Shown here: piece after piece, positions 17,126 through 25,290 of the stretch
How positions within the stretch are numbered: the stretch's first letter is position 1
Layout: the number at the start of each line of letters is the position of its first letter
From: Lachnospiraceae bacterium
GTDB taxonomy: Bacteria > Bacillota > Clostridia > Lachnospirales > Lachnospiraceae
DNA: 64,000 nt
Assembly: GCA_949383255.1 (NCBI GenBank)
Contig: CASJPF010000013.1
Coordinates: 22,723-86,722 of the forward strand
Direction of reading: 5' to 3'
Position numbers and translations under genes: made by a program
Notes under the pieces: generated by a model
Told to the model about the DNA's origin: nothing
Database searches by the model: none
The model's input: the letters and a program-made list of their open reading frames with translations, nothing else

Positions 17126-18274
17126 TTATTGAATCACGACATTTGCCCATGTATCAGAAGGCACTAGCGCGATATAGGTCTTTCCTGTGTTGATTTGTAT
17201 CTGTTCTCCTGTCAACTTATCAAAGTAAACAGTTGGTGTATTTTCACCAGTTTTTGCCCAAATTACTTCAATCGCCTTTCCATTTGTGATATAGTAGCCA
17301 GAACGCCCAACATCCATAACGTTATAAATCATATATCCATTGCGGTCAAGCTGCGAGAACGTCGTATCTTGTATCAGCAAATTCTTAAAAGTAAGTTGTG
17401 CATTGTTGTGCTGTGGGTCAACATGGGCTTTCCCATACTCATAATAATCATATGTTTTTGTCGCAGCATTATAGATTAGCTTGGACTGATTGTGTGGAAA
17501 CGGCAATTGAATTTGAGTACATGCAATTGCATTTGGCTTCAAAGACAAATCAATCTCTGTGTCAGAAAAACGAAAATGCTTTCCCGGATAAAATGCATTG
17601 TATTCTTTGGAATAGCCTGCGCTTTGAAATCTTTTGCTCAACTCACCTGTAGAAATATACTCCGTAAATTCTCGCGCCTTTCCATTATTGATACGTGAGA
17701 AACCACCACTGAGATTTGCAGAGTAATCTCTTGAAAGATACGTATCAACATAAAATGGGCCTCCGTCATGGCACAATACTGCGTTCCACTCTGCTGCAAT
17801 CATAACATTTGTCGATCTCGTACTGCGAATATTTCCAAACCTTTTAATTTTTTCCCAATCTTTCACAATTGCCATAAGGCGTGTAATACGGCCATTTGCA
17901 GTGCTGTTCATCATCTCATACACCACATCAGCCTCTGTCAGACCATAATGTGGCAGCGATGTTTTTTCATTGTCAACCATAATCGCAACTGGTCTTTGCT
18001 TCTCTAACTTCGCATCAATCCATTCATTTGTCAATTCACTGCGATACATATTACTATACGGCGTAGGCATCTGCGCATATCCTTGTGTTGGTATCTCATC
18101 TGCGGTCATCTCAAGTAATGTTACTGGAAGCACATGCTCCTTTGCCGCATACGCAAGAGAAACTGCTGTCACTTTTTGCTTGTCTATTTGTTCTTTCCTC
18201 TCAACACTAGGAATGATAGAAAGGCTCGCCGCGAGTGCGGCAGAAAGCATAATATATGTCTGCTTTTTTCTCAT
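17126..18274 (-). CDS. Secreted DUF3048 (YerB-like) protein
   Basis: A 382-residue protein with an N-terminal signal peptide, or anchor, followed by a DUF3048 domain. Family landmarks are RPVAIMVDNEKTSLPHYGLTEADVVYE, GRITRLMAI, RSTRSTNVMIAAEWNAVLCHDGG and a C-terminal domain with VIWAKTGENTPTVYFD and TGKTYIALVPSD. The family is a common secreted or lipoprotein type in Bacillota with no settled biochemical role. No lipobox Cys is evident here. An AGGAGG-type box precedes the ATG. Its place between an MBOAT gene and a lipoprotein gene suggests a cell-envelope job. Confidence 0.85.
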   Translation of the reverse strand: MRKKQTYIMLSAALAASLSIIPSVERKEQIDKQKVTAVSLAYAAKEHVLPVTLLEMTADEIPTQGYAQMPTPYSNMYRSELTNEWIDAKLEKQRPVAIMVDNEKTSLPHYGLTEADVVYEMMNSTANGRITRLMAIVKDWEKIKRFGNIRSTRSTNVMIAAEWNAVLCHDGGPFYVDTYLSRDYSANLSGGFSRINNGKAREFTEYISTGELSKRFQSAGYSKEYNAFYPGKHFRFSDTEIDLSLKPNAIACTQIQLPFPHNQSKLIYNAATKTYDYYEYGKAHVDPQHNNAQLTFKNLLIQDTTFSQLDRNGYMIYNVMDVGRSGYYITNGKAIEVIWAKTGENTPTVYFDKLTGEQIQINTGKTYIALVPSDTWANVVIQ

Positions 18275-18311
18275 AAATTCTCCTCCTATTTTTCATGCTC
18301 TAACAAGGGTC

Positions 18312-19685
18312 CTAAAAACGGAAATAAATAAATGGATTGTAACTGCTTGTTGCCAGATTCATAATACAGAAAATTAGTAATATCATTGAGGCGCCATAAA
18401 AAACGATTGGAGCGCTAATTCGCTCTTTTAGTTTAACGCTCACTGGCGCTGAGAGCACAATTGCTGCCAGCAAACACAATACATTATAGGGCGTCAGTAG
18501 TTTTGCAATCAGCATCCACTCATCTGGAACCGCCTGAAAACCAGTAAACATTGTCAATAGCAAATGTCCTGCCTGCCCAATTGTATCTGCCCTAAAAATA
18601 ACAAATCCACAAATGACAACAAGCATTGTATAGATATGGGAAAACACTTTATTTTTCAATGGAATCCAGTTCTTGTATTCCAAGGTGATAAACAGACCAT
18701 GAAACAGTCCCCACACAAGAAAGGTCCAGTTCGCCCCATGCCATATTCCTGTCGCCATAAAGACAATCAATTTATTAATCATTGTTCTTGTCTCACCTTT
18801 GCGATTTCCTCCAAGCGGAATATATAGATATTCCTTAAACCATGTGGACAGTGAAATATGCCATCTTCTCCAAAATTCCTGAATACTTGCCGATATGTAG
18901 GGATAATTGAAATTTTCTAGGAATGTAAAACCAAACATCCTTCCAAGTCCAATTGCCATATCCGAATACCCGCTAAAATCAAAATAAATTTGAAATATGT
19001 AGCAGATTGCTGCCAGCCATGCTGTAAGGAAAAAATTCATCTGCGTCGTATATAGCGTGTCTACAATATAAGCCATTGCATTGGCAATAAGTAATTTTTT
19101 GCCGAGTCCGCAGAGAAAGCGTTGGATTCCAGACGCTGTATCTTTTATTGTAATCTGTCTGTCCGAAAGTTGTTTCTCTATATCATGATATTTCACAATT
19201 GGCCCTGCAATAAGCTGTGGAAAAAATGAGATATACAACATTAATTTCCATACATTTTTCTGCACAGCTTCTCTATCCCTGTACACATCAATACAATAGG
19301 AAAGTGCCTGAAACGTATAAAACGAAATACCAATTGGAAGCGCAATTTCCGGAACAGGAATCTGCAAGCCAAGGACATGCCCTATTGTCTCTGCCAAAAG
19401 CGCGCTATATTTGAATGCGACAAGTAATCCAATATTAAATAGCACTGTCAGGGCGAGAATCCACTGCGCCCCCTGTTGTTTTGACGCAATCAAACGCGCC
19501 ATCACATAGTTTACTAAGATAGAGCCAATCATTAGAAAGATATAAATCGGCTCTCCAAAAGCGTAGAAAAACAAACTCGCCAAAATGAGCAAGGCATTTT
19601 TTATTTTCAGATTGGGGCAAATCCAATATACAAGATAGATAATCGGCAGAAAGAAAAATAAAAATATACACGAACTAAATACCAT
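18312..19685 (-). CDS. MBOAT family O-acyltransferase
   Basis: A 457-residue polytopic membrane protein of the MBOAT family (AlgI/DltB/PatA type), which moves acyl groups across the membrane for O-acetylation. It has about ten hydrophobic segments, the SFYTFQALSYCIDVYRD region, the FSGYSDMAIGLGRMFGF signature, the EFWRRWHISLSTWFKEYLY motif and the catalytic-histidine segment GIWHGANWTFLVWGLFHG. The ATG at 19685 has GGAGGTG five bases upstream and overlaps the end of the preceding gene. Its extracellular partner could be the AlgX/AlgJ-like protein (15229-16299) or the four SGNH-SH3 paralogues nearby. Confidence 0.93.
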   Translation of the reverse strand: MVFSSCIFLFFFLPIIYLVYWICPNLKIKNALLILASLFFYAFGEPIYIFLMIGSILVNYVMARLIASKQQGAQWILALTVLFNIGLLVAFKYSALLAETIGHVLGLQIPVPEIALPIGISFYTFQALSYCIDVYRDREAVQKNVWKLMLYISFFPQLIAGPIVKYHDIEKQLSDRQITIKDTASGIQRFLCGLGKKLLIANAMAYIVDTLYTTQMNFFLTAWLAAICYIFQIYFDFSGYSDMAIGLGRMFGFTFLENFNYPYISASIQEFWRRWHISLSTWFKEYLYIPLGGNRKGETRTMINKLIVFMATGIWHGANWTFLVWGLFHGLFITLEYKNWIPLKNKVFSHIYTMLVVICGFVIFRADTIGQAGHLLLTMFTGFQAVPDEWMLIAKLLTPYNVLCLLAAIVLSAPVSVKLKERISAPIVFYGASMILLIFCIMNLATSSYNPFIYFRF

Positions 19686-20778
19686 TGGACACCTCCGATT
19701 TCTCACTCAATCCCGCTTCAGGAATATAACAGGTCAATTGATCGAGCATAATCTGATAAAATCCATTTTCTGTTCTTCCTGTCACTTGCACTGGAAGGTC
19801 TGCTGGACAAGAAGGCAATAAAATATTTTTTGTAAGATTTGGCTGTAAACAAATCACAGTTTTATCATTTGTATAAAGTACTGCCTGCATCTCAAAAACG
19901 GTAATATTCTGTGTATCTATGCCTCTTCTCTCTTGAATTTGCCTAAGCACATCTTTTGTCAGCGCAATATAAGTATCATTGTTCCAGTGAATGTCATCTG
20001 TTTTAAGTGTCGGATCAATCATTTCCTGCGGGTATCTCTCTCTTAGAAATGCAGTATAATCCAGATACTGTTCAGGAAAAGCTTGCGCCAACGCATTGTT
20101 TATTGCGTTTGCATCTTTCACATTGTCATACCATCCTGTCAATGTAGGAATTGATATAAAATAACAATCCGCATCTGGAAACTCATAATCAATCCAGTTT
20201 CTATACGATTTTACATAATAACTGCTGGATTTACTACTTCTTGTTTTTGCTTCCAGCGCCCCTTGAAAAGAGATAATATTCCAGTGCTCTATATTTGGAT
20301 TTCCATTCATAATGTCATGAATCTTTTGTACTGCACGCCCTCTAGCTCCCTTTCCATCACTGTAAATATAGCTTCTATCCAATTGTGTACTGCGTTCTTC
20401 TGGTATATTTAAGCCTTCGTATACAAAAAATAAATTCCCTTTCATATACATTGTATTTGGATTTCCATATTGATCTTGTGATATTGATTTATCATTTTTA
20501 TAGAAATATCGAACGTCATTTAGCTCCTCTATATATCCCTCTAAATCGGTAACGCTATTCATAACCGCTGCGGAAAGATATACATGACTTTCACCCACAA
20601 AAATATAACCTTCTCTATGATAAATTCCATCACTTTCATAAAAACATACTGCGTTTGCAGACAACTCCGGAAAAATCATCAGAATCCAAAGCATAAGACA
20701 ACTTATCCAACGTTTGTATCTGTGATTGCTCTTTTTTTTCTCTTTATATAACATCATCTTATTTTTTCTATTTTGCAT
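19675..20778 (-). CDS. Secreted SGNH-like protein with SH3-like domain (paralogue 1)
   Basis: A 367-residue protein with an N-terminal membrane anchor or signal, then an SGNH-hydrolase-like domain. The block I motif is GYIFVGESHVYL (Gly-Glu-Ser-His in place of GDS), and the late DDIHWNNDTY gives the Asp-x-x-His pair. The C-terminus (about 295-360) is an SH3-like module starting FEMQAVLYTNDKTVI, probably for wall or glycan binding. The ATG at 20778 has AGAGGA upstream and is preferred to one 33 bases earlier, which lacks a box. It is one of four paralogues in this cluster and the most divergent. It overlaps the MBOAT start. Confidence 0.8.
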   Translation of the reverse strand: MQNRKNKMMLYKEKKKSNHRYKRWISCLMLWILMIFPELSANAVCFYESDGIYHREGYIFVGESHVYLSAAVMNSVTDLEGYIEELNDVRYFYKNDKSISQDQYGNPNTMYMKGNLFFVYEGLNIPEERSTQLDRSYIYSDGKGARGRAVQKIHDIMNGNPNIEHWNIISFQGALEAKTRSSKSSSYYVKSYRNWIDYEFPDADCYFISIPTLTGWYDNVKDANAINNALAQAFPEQYLDYTAFLRERYPQEMIDPTLKTDDIHWNNDTYIALTKDVLRQIQERRGIDTQNITVFEMQAVLYTNDKTVICLQPNLTKNILLPSCPADLPVQVTGRTENGFYQIMLDQLTCYIPEAGLSEKSEVSNGI

Positions 20779-20800
20779 TTGTATCCTCTCTCGAATTGGA

Positions 20801-21862
20801 CTATTGTCCACTCCGGGGATCTACAAGACCACTTCCTAAAATATATCCAACAGTCCCATCTAAATCAATCCGGAAATATCCATTGTCCGTCAAACCTGTC
20901 ACTTGTATTGGAAGCCCTGCATCACAACTTGCCACGATAACACTACTATTTGTATCAGGCTGCGTATAAATAACCGTTGTATCATTTGTATAGAGAACTG
21001 CCTGTGCTTCCGTAACTGTAAAATCATATGTTGTCGCTGTTGTGGTGCTTACACCTCTTTTTTCCTGAATCTGTTTGATAATCATAGAAATCATCTCATA
21101 ATATGTGTCAGAACTCCAATGTACCAAATCTGATTTCTGGTCTGGGTCCATCAATCCCCACGGGTAATGTTCCCAGAAAAATGGCATTAGGTCGATATAC
21201 TGATCTGGAAACGCTTTTGCTAACGACCGATTTAAGGCTTCCTTATCTCCTCTGCCAAAAATTTTAAAATTCTTTGTCATTGTTGACTGTGGTAAAAAGT
21301 AACAGTCTGCCTCTGGAAATTCATAGTCAATCCAATTTCTGTAGGAAGCCACATAGTAATCTGCAACTGGCTGTCCTCCGTGTAATGCCGAATTTGCCCC
21401 GTGAAAAGAAATAATATTCCAATGCGCAATATTGGGATTCGTCTTCATAATATTGTGAATCTTCTGCACAGCACCACCCTGTTTTCCAGCGCCATTACTG
21501 TAAATATACTCTTTGCTAATCTGTTTTTGCAGTTCATCTGTTTTATCTGTTCCTTCAAATACAAAAAACAAATTTCCAGCCATCGTAAAAGTACCTGGTC
21601 CACCATGATCGTTAGAAACAATAGAACTGTCCGCTTTAATATAATACTTCACACCGTCAAGCCCTGGTATATTTCCTGCTGCGTCTTGCTTCATAGCAAA
21701 TGCCGCTACATGCATATGACTTTCTCCAATAAAGATATATCCTTCATCGTAAGACATTCCATCACTTAGATAGACTGTCGCTGCGTCTGCTGTTACTGCC
21801 GGACAAAGAACTGCCATAAGCAGCATCACACTACACATAAAAAAACTAAGTATCTTTTTCAT
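20801..21862 (-). CDS. Secreted SGNH-like protein with SH3-like domain (paralogue 2)
   Basis: A 353-residue protein with a clear signal peptide (about residues 1-27) and the same architecture as its neighbours: GYIFIGESHMHV block near residue 44, HWNIISFHGANSA, a conserved SYRNWIDYEFPEADCYFL segment, SDLVHWSSDTY as the Asp-x-x-His block, then an SH3-like domain (FTVTEAQAVLYTNDTTVIY onward). The start overlaps the stop of the upstream membrane protein gene as ATGA, so translation is coupled. By analogy with polysaccharide acetylation systems it could transfer or remove acyl groups on a surface glycan. Confidence 0.8.
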   Translation of the reverse strand: MKKILSFFMCSVMLLMAVLCPAVTADAATVYLSDGMSYDEGYIFIGESHMHVAAFAMKQDAAGNIPGLDGVKYYIKADSSIVSNDHGGPGTFTMAGNLFFVFEGTDKTDELQKQISKEYIYSNGAGKQGGAVQKIHNIMKTNPNIAHWNIISFHGANSALHGGQPVADYYVASYRNWIDYEFPEADCYFLPQSTMTKNFKIFGRGDKEALNRSLAKAFPDQYIDLMPFFWEHYPWGLMDPDQKSDLVHWSSDTYYEMISMIIKQIQEKRGVSTTTATTYDFTVTEAQAVLYTNDTTVIYTQPDTNSSVIVASCDAGLPIQVTGLTDNGYFRIDLDGTVGYILGSGLVDPRSGQ

Positions 21863-23490
21863 TTTCTAAATCTCCTATTCAATGTTTCGTTTCCTTCATC
21901 TACCTTCCCAATCAAAAGCGCCAACAACCACGGTATCATTATCATAAGCGGGTACAAATAACGAACAAGTGCTGTTGGCCCTAACATTAAAGTACCAAAA
22001 AAGACCATACATACCATTGTCACCAAAAAGACCACTCTATCTTTAAACGCAATTGCAATTCCAACCAATGCAGTTATAATCCAAATACATAATCCTGGCT
22101 GTAACAACCAAGAAATTATCTGCCAAGGTTTTTTCAGTTCTGGCGGAGTATGGTCAAGCAGAGAACTTAGCCGTTCCTGATAACGAGGAAAACAGGACTG
22201 CTGCGATATTCCATATTGCTCAGACACCATTGGAAAGGTATTTTCTCGAATCAGGTCTTTCGCACCGTTCTTTGTCATATCCCAATAGGACTCCACCATA
22301 CACCGAAACGCTGTCATATACCCTCCCGGATTATGGATTCCTATTGAAAAATAAAGCCTGATATATCCTGGCAAATCTGAGAATAACATTGCTGTATTAA
22401 AATACGATTTTATTGGGTCTGCAGTATCTGGTATATAATTACTTATATATTCGGGTGCGACCAAAGTCGCAAATTTATCAAATTCTTCCTGCGTCAAGTT
22501 AACTGGTTGTCCTTCCAGATATGCCTTACAGACAACCGTCATCTGTTGCATTGGCACACTTAACATCTCACGCGCATCCCCTTTTTGTACGTTCAACACA
22601 CTGGTAGAAAACACGAAAAAAAGCTGACTGAAAACCATAATTCCCGCAAGACATATCAAAAATTTTTTGTTTTTCCAAACAACAAACATGCTGATTAGAA
22701 AAAGTGCCAATATAACATATATCCCTTGATTTCTAAGCAGACAGACAAGGATTCCTGTCAAGAGAAACAGGATTGTCTGTAATGCTGTCTTTTTCTGTCT
22801 CGATTCTATCCAATTATGACACTGCATCACAAAACACAAAAGAACTGCGCCAAATAAAACGTCTTTTGTAATATTAAATGTTAGCACTTTCAACATTGGA
22901 TAACATAGACACCACAACAGAGAAAGCACTGCTATCGGAAATGGAGTGTTGTGTCTTTTCATATAGATAAAAGAGTATGCAATGCTTGCTGACACAACCA
23001 ATCCCTGAAAAATACAAAACAGTGCAATTCCACCATTATAATTTCCAAATATCATTTTCCCAGCATTTAGAAAAACACCAAGAACTATTGTGTGAAAAAA
23101 CGGGTGATGGGCAGAGTATGGCTGATTCCCCACAATCTGTTCCAACTGAACTGGCGCATCATACCCAAAAATCCCAGGAAAAAATGCCAGATATGTTGGA
23201 AGCCATCCCACAATAAGAATCAGCCATACAGTCAGGAAAAAACGTCTATCTGTCCATCTGTGATAAATCCGTTTCTCCACTTTCGTACAGTGCAGTTTCG
23301 GAATCACAATACAGGCTGTCTTCCATAAAATAGGAAGAACCACCATAAATAAAATCCAAAAAACAATAAATCGGATTGCAACTTTTTCTATGGAGTCCAC
23401 ACCAATGTATGGCAGCGAATGATACAACGAAAAGAATACTGCCACCAAAAAGATACCAATTCCTTTTCTGCGCGCTATCTTCTTGTCCAT
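21859..23490 (-). CDS. Polytopic membrane protein, DUF6020-like (putative glycosyltransferase)
   Basis: A 543-residue integral membrane protein with about twelve hydrophobic segments. The first extracytoplasmic loop holds LAFFPGIFGYDAPVQLEQIVGNQPYSAHHPFFHTIVLG, including a Tyr-Asp and a His-His-Pro that resemble the acidic-loop sites of GT-C glycosyltransferases and match the DUF6020 family. A C-terminal segment has TALVRYLYPLMIMIPWLLALL. The AAGGAGG box is about twelve bases from the ATG. It sits between the DUF5722 hydrolase-like gene and an SGNH paralogue. A role in lipid-linked sugar transfer is inferred from family resemblance only. Confidence 0.72.
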   Translation of the reverse strand: MDKKIARRKGIGIFLVAVFFSLYHSLPYIGVDSIEKVAIRFIVFWILFMVVLPILWKTACIVIPKLHCTKVEKRIYHRWTDRRFFLTVWLILIVGWLPTYLAFFPGIFGYDAPVQLEQIVGNQPYSAHHPFFHTIVLGVFLNAGKMIFGNYNGGIALFCIFQGLVVSASIAYSFIYMKRHNTPFPIAVLSLLWCLCYPMLKVLTFNITKDVLFGAVLLCFVMQCHNWIESRQKKTALQTILFLLTGILVCLLRNQGIYVILALFLISMFVVWKNKKFLICLAGIMVFSQLFFVFSTSVLNVQKGDAREMLSVPMQQMTVVCKAYLEGQPVNLTQEEFDKFATLVAPEYISNYIPDTADPIKSYFNTAMLFSDLPGYIRLYFSIGIHNPGGYMTAFRCMVESYWDMTKNGAKDLIRENTFPMVSEQYGISQQSCFPRYQERLSSLLDHTPPELKKPWQIISWLLQPGLCIWIITALVGIAIAFKDRVVFLVTMVCMVFFGTLMLGPTALVRYLYPLMIMIPWLLALLIGKVDEGNETLNRRFRK

Positions 23491-23522
23491 ACTTATGTAT
23501 TTCCTCCTTTTAGAATATCTGC

Positions 23523-23561
23523 ATCATGCAGCTAAACCATAAGGATTCGCGGCTGCATGAT
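23523..23561. other. Intergenic hairpin
   Basis: A perfect 10-bp inverted repeat ATCATGCAGC / GCTGCATGAT with a 19-base loop lies between the DUF5722 gene and the DUF6020-like gene. No T-run follows it on the minus strand, so it is more likely an mRNA processing or partial attenuation site than a strong terminator. Confidence 0.5.
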
Positions 23562-23573
23562 TTTCATAGGAAC

Positions 23574-25163
23574 TTATTGTAATCCAAGCTGTGCCCAACT
23601 AGAAGCACCAATGAGTGGAAGGGCAAAATCTGTATATGCTGTGTTTCCTGTATCCATAAATTTAAACACATCATATGCATAGCGTTTTCTGTCCCCTACA
23701 CGAAGTCCATAAGATACTGGCGATGCAGCCTCTGCCGCATCATCATGCTGTTTATGAACAATAAAAGCTTCTATCTCTGGCAATGACATTGCTTTCTTGT
23801 AAGCATAGACAAGTGCCGCTGCCTGATACTGCTCATTGCTGCCATATGGACTTGCTTCCGATGCATTAAATCCAAGCTCTGTTATCATCATATGGCGAAC
23901 TGTTCCATTTGGACTAAGCAATGCTGGCTGTTTCATATGATTTGTAAATACTTCCATGTTCTGCACTGTTGCAAATTTAGAGTCATCTGAATGTTTTACT
24001 AGGTTCATTGCAGCATATGCTCCAGGAAGCTCCCAGAAACGACAGTTATCCATTGGCACTGGATGTGGGTGAATGGTTAATCCCCAATCAATATTTCCGG
24101 TCTCTGTGATTGCCGCTGCAAACTTGTCCAAAAATGTTCTGGAAGGATATTGTAATGGCGAACTTGTATCAACCCAATTCCAGCGCTGGTCAATATCTGT
24201 ATAAACTCTTGCATCTTTGTTATGGCTCTTAATTGCGTTGTAGCAAACACGGAACTGTTTTGCATAATCTGTAGCAAATTCATCTGCTGAAATATTTCCC
24301 TGATAATGTGCTGGATAGTTATTGTTCACTTCGTTTCCAATAATCCATGAGTGAATCACTCCATGTCCGCTGCCATCATAGCGCTCTGCTAAAAAGCTCA
24401 TCAGCGCTTCTAATTTTTCTGTTGGCGCCTGTTCTTGAACATTAAATGCATAGGTTGTCATTCCTGGTGTTCTACCCATTGGAGGAATCATATCCACTGT
24501 TGCAGGATTATAGTAATTTGCAACCACCATCACAACATTACAGCCCTGCTCTGCAAAAATAGAACATGCCGCGTCATACTCTGCCACAGCAGTGCTACTA
24601 AAACTATAATTTTTGCCATTGTAAGTATAATTCGTTCCACCACTCTGAACGAATTTGCTAATATCCAATACATAGATTGCATATCCTGCATTTAAATCTG
24701 TCAGGTCACTCGCATAACGCCAGTCTGCAATCACACCTTTTTTGGATCTTGCAGGATAACCAGTTGACACAGTAGCTACCGCCTCTGGATTTGTAAGGTA
24801 CATCTCATTGCTAATTGGAACATAAACTCCACCGCGAAGCGCTGTCACTACAAATCTGCTATATAATTTAGAGGACGCATTATTCAAGTTAAGGTCTGTT
24901 GTAAACATTACATTGTCAGAGGCTGGAACAGCAGCACAATAGTCTGTTCTCGCGCCTACACTGGTCTCGTATGGCTCTAGTGCAAACAAATAATACTGTC
25001 CAGAATCACTTGGCTGTACTGCACCTGCCGCTGCCACCTGTACCTGGTCGCCTGCGATTACACATGCGACTATCGACACAGGCTCTGCTGCAAAAGCGGT
25101 CAACTGTAATGAAAAAATCAGCGTTAACACCGCTACAAAACATAGTTTTATTTTTTTCTTCAT
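23574..25163 (-). CDS. Secreted DUF5722 glycoside-hydrolase-like protein
   Basis: A 529-residue secreted protein with a signal peptide ending near TAFAAEP (about residue 26). The main domain looks like a TIM-barrel glycoside hydrolase of the DUF5722 type: VIHSWIIGNEVNNNYPAHYQ has the Asn-Glu typical of the acid/base at the end of strand 4, DARVYTDIDQRWNW follows, WGLTIHPHPVP is a later barrel strand, and MMITELGFNASE carries the candidate nucleophile Glu. The N-terminal 150 residues form a beta domain. It probably cuts or trims the surface polysaccharide made by this cluster. AAAGGA precedes the ATG. The gap to the next gene holds a C-rich stretch (25201-25235) of unknown meaning. Confidence 0.82.
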   Translation of the reverse strand: MKKKIKLCFVAVLTLIFSLQLTAFAAEPVSIVACVIAGDQVQVAAAGAVQPSDSGQYYLFALEPYETSVGARTDYCAAVPASDNVMFTTDLNLNNASSKLYSRFVVTALRGGVYVPISNEMYLTNPEAVATVSTGYPARSKKGVIADWRYASDLTDLNAGYAIYVLDISKFVQSGGTNYTYNGKNYSFSSTAVAEYDAACSIFAEQGCNVVMVVANYYNPATVDMIPPMGRTPGMTTYAFNVQEQAPTEKLEALMSFLAERYDGSGHGVIHSWIIGNEVNNNYPAHYQGNISADEFATDYAKQFRVCYNAIKSHNKDARVYTDIDQRWNWVDTSSPLQYPSRTFLDKFAAAITETGNIDWGLTIHPHPVPMDNCRFWELPGAYAAMNLVKHSDDSKFATVQNMEVFTNHMKQPALLSPNGTVRHMMITELGFNASEASPYGSNEQYQAAALVYAYKKAMSLPEIEAFIVHKQHDDAAEAASPVSYGLRVGDRKRYAYDVFKFMDTGNTAYTDFALPLIGASSWAQLGLQ

Positions 25164-25264
25164 GATTTCTTTTCCTTTCTTTTTGCATACTCACAGCAAG
25201 AACCTCCCCCTCCTGTCTGTCTCCCCCCTTCCTGTGGGCTGCTGTACAATCAAAATGGTATCTA

Positions 25265-25290
25265 TTAAAAGCAGAAGCTTCTGCATTTAA
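25265..25290 (-). terminator. Palindrome at the end of the GtrII-like gene
   Basis: TTAAAAGCAGAAG and CTTCTGCATTTAA form a 26-base palindrome with one mismatch that includes the TAA stop of the GtrII-like gene. On the minus strand it ends in TTTTAATA, so it may act as a weak intrinsic terminator or attenuator within the cluster. Confidence 0.45.

Noticed and set aside
25201..25240. Possible G-quadruplex on the minus strand (runs of G in the DUF5722 leader)
   Set aside because: The runs are uneven with few loops of the right size. The stretch overlaps a ribosome-binding-like purine tract and is not convincing.
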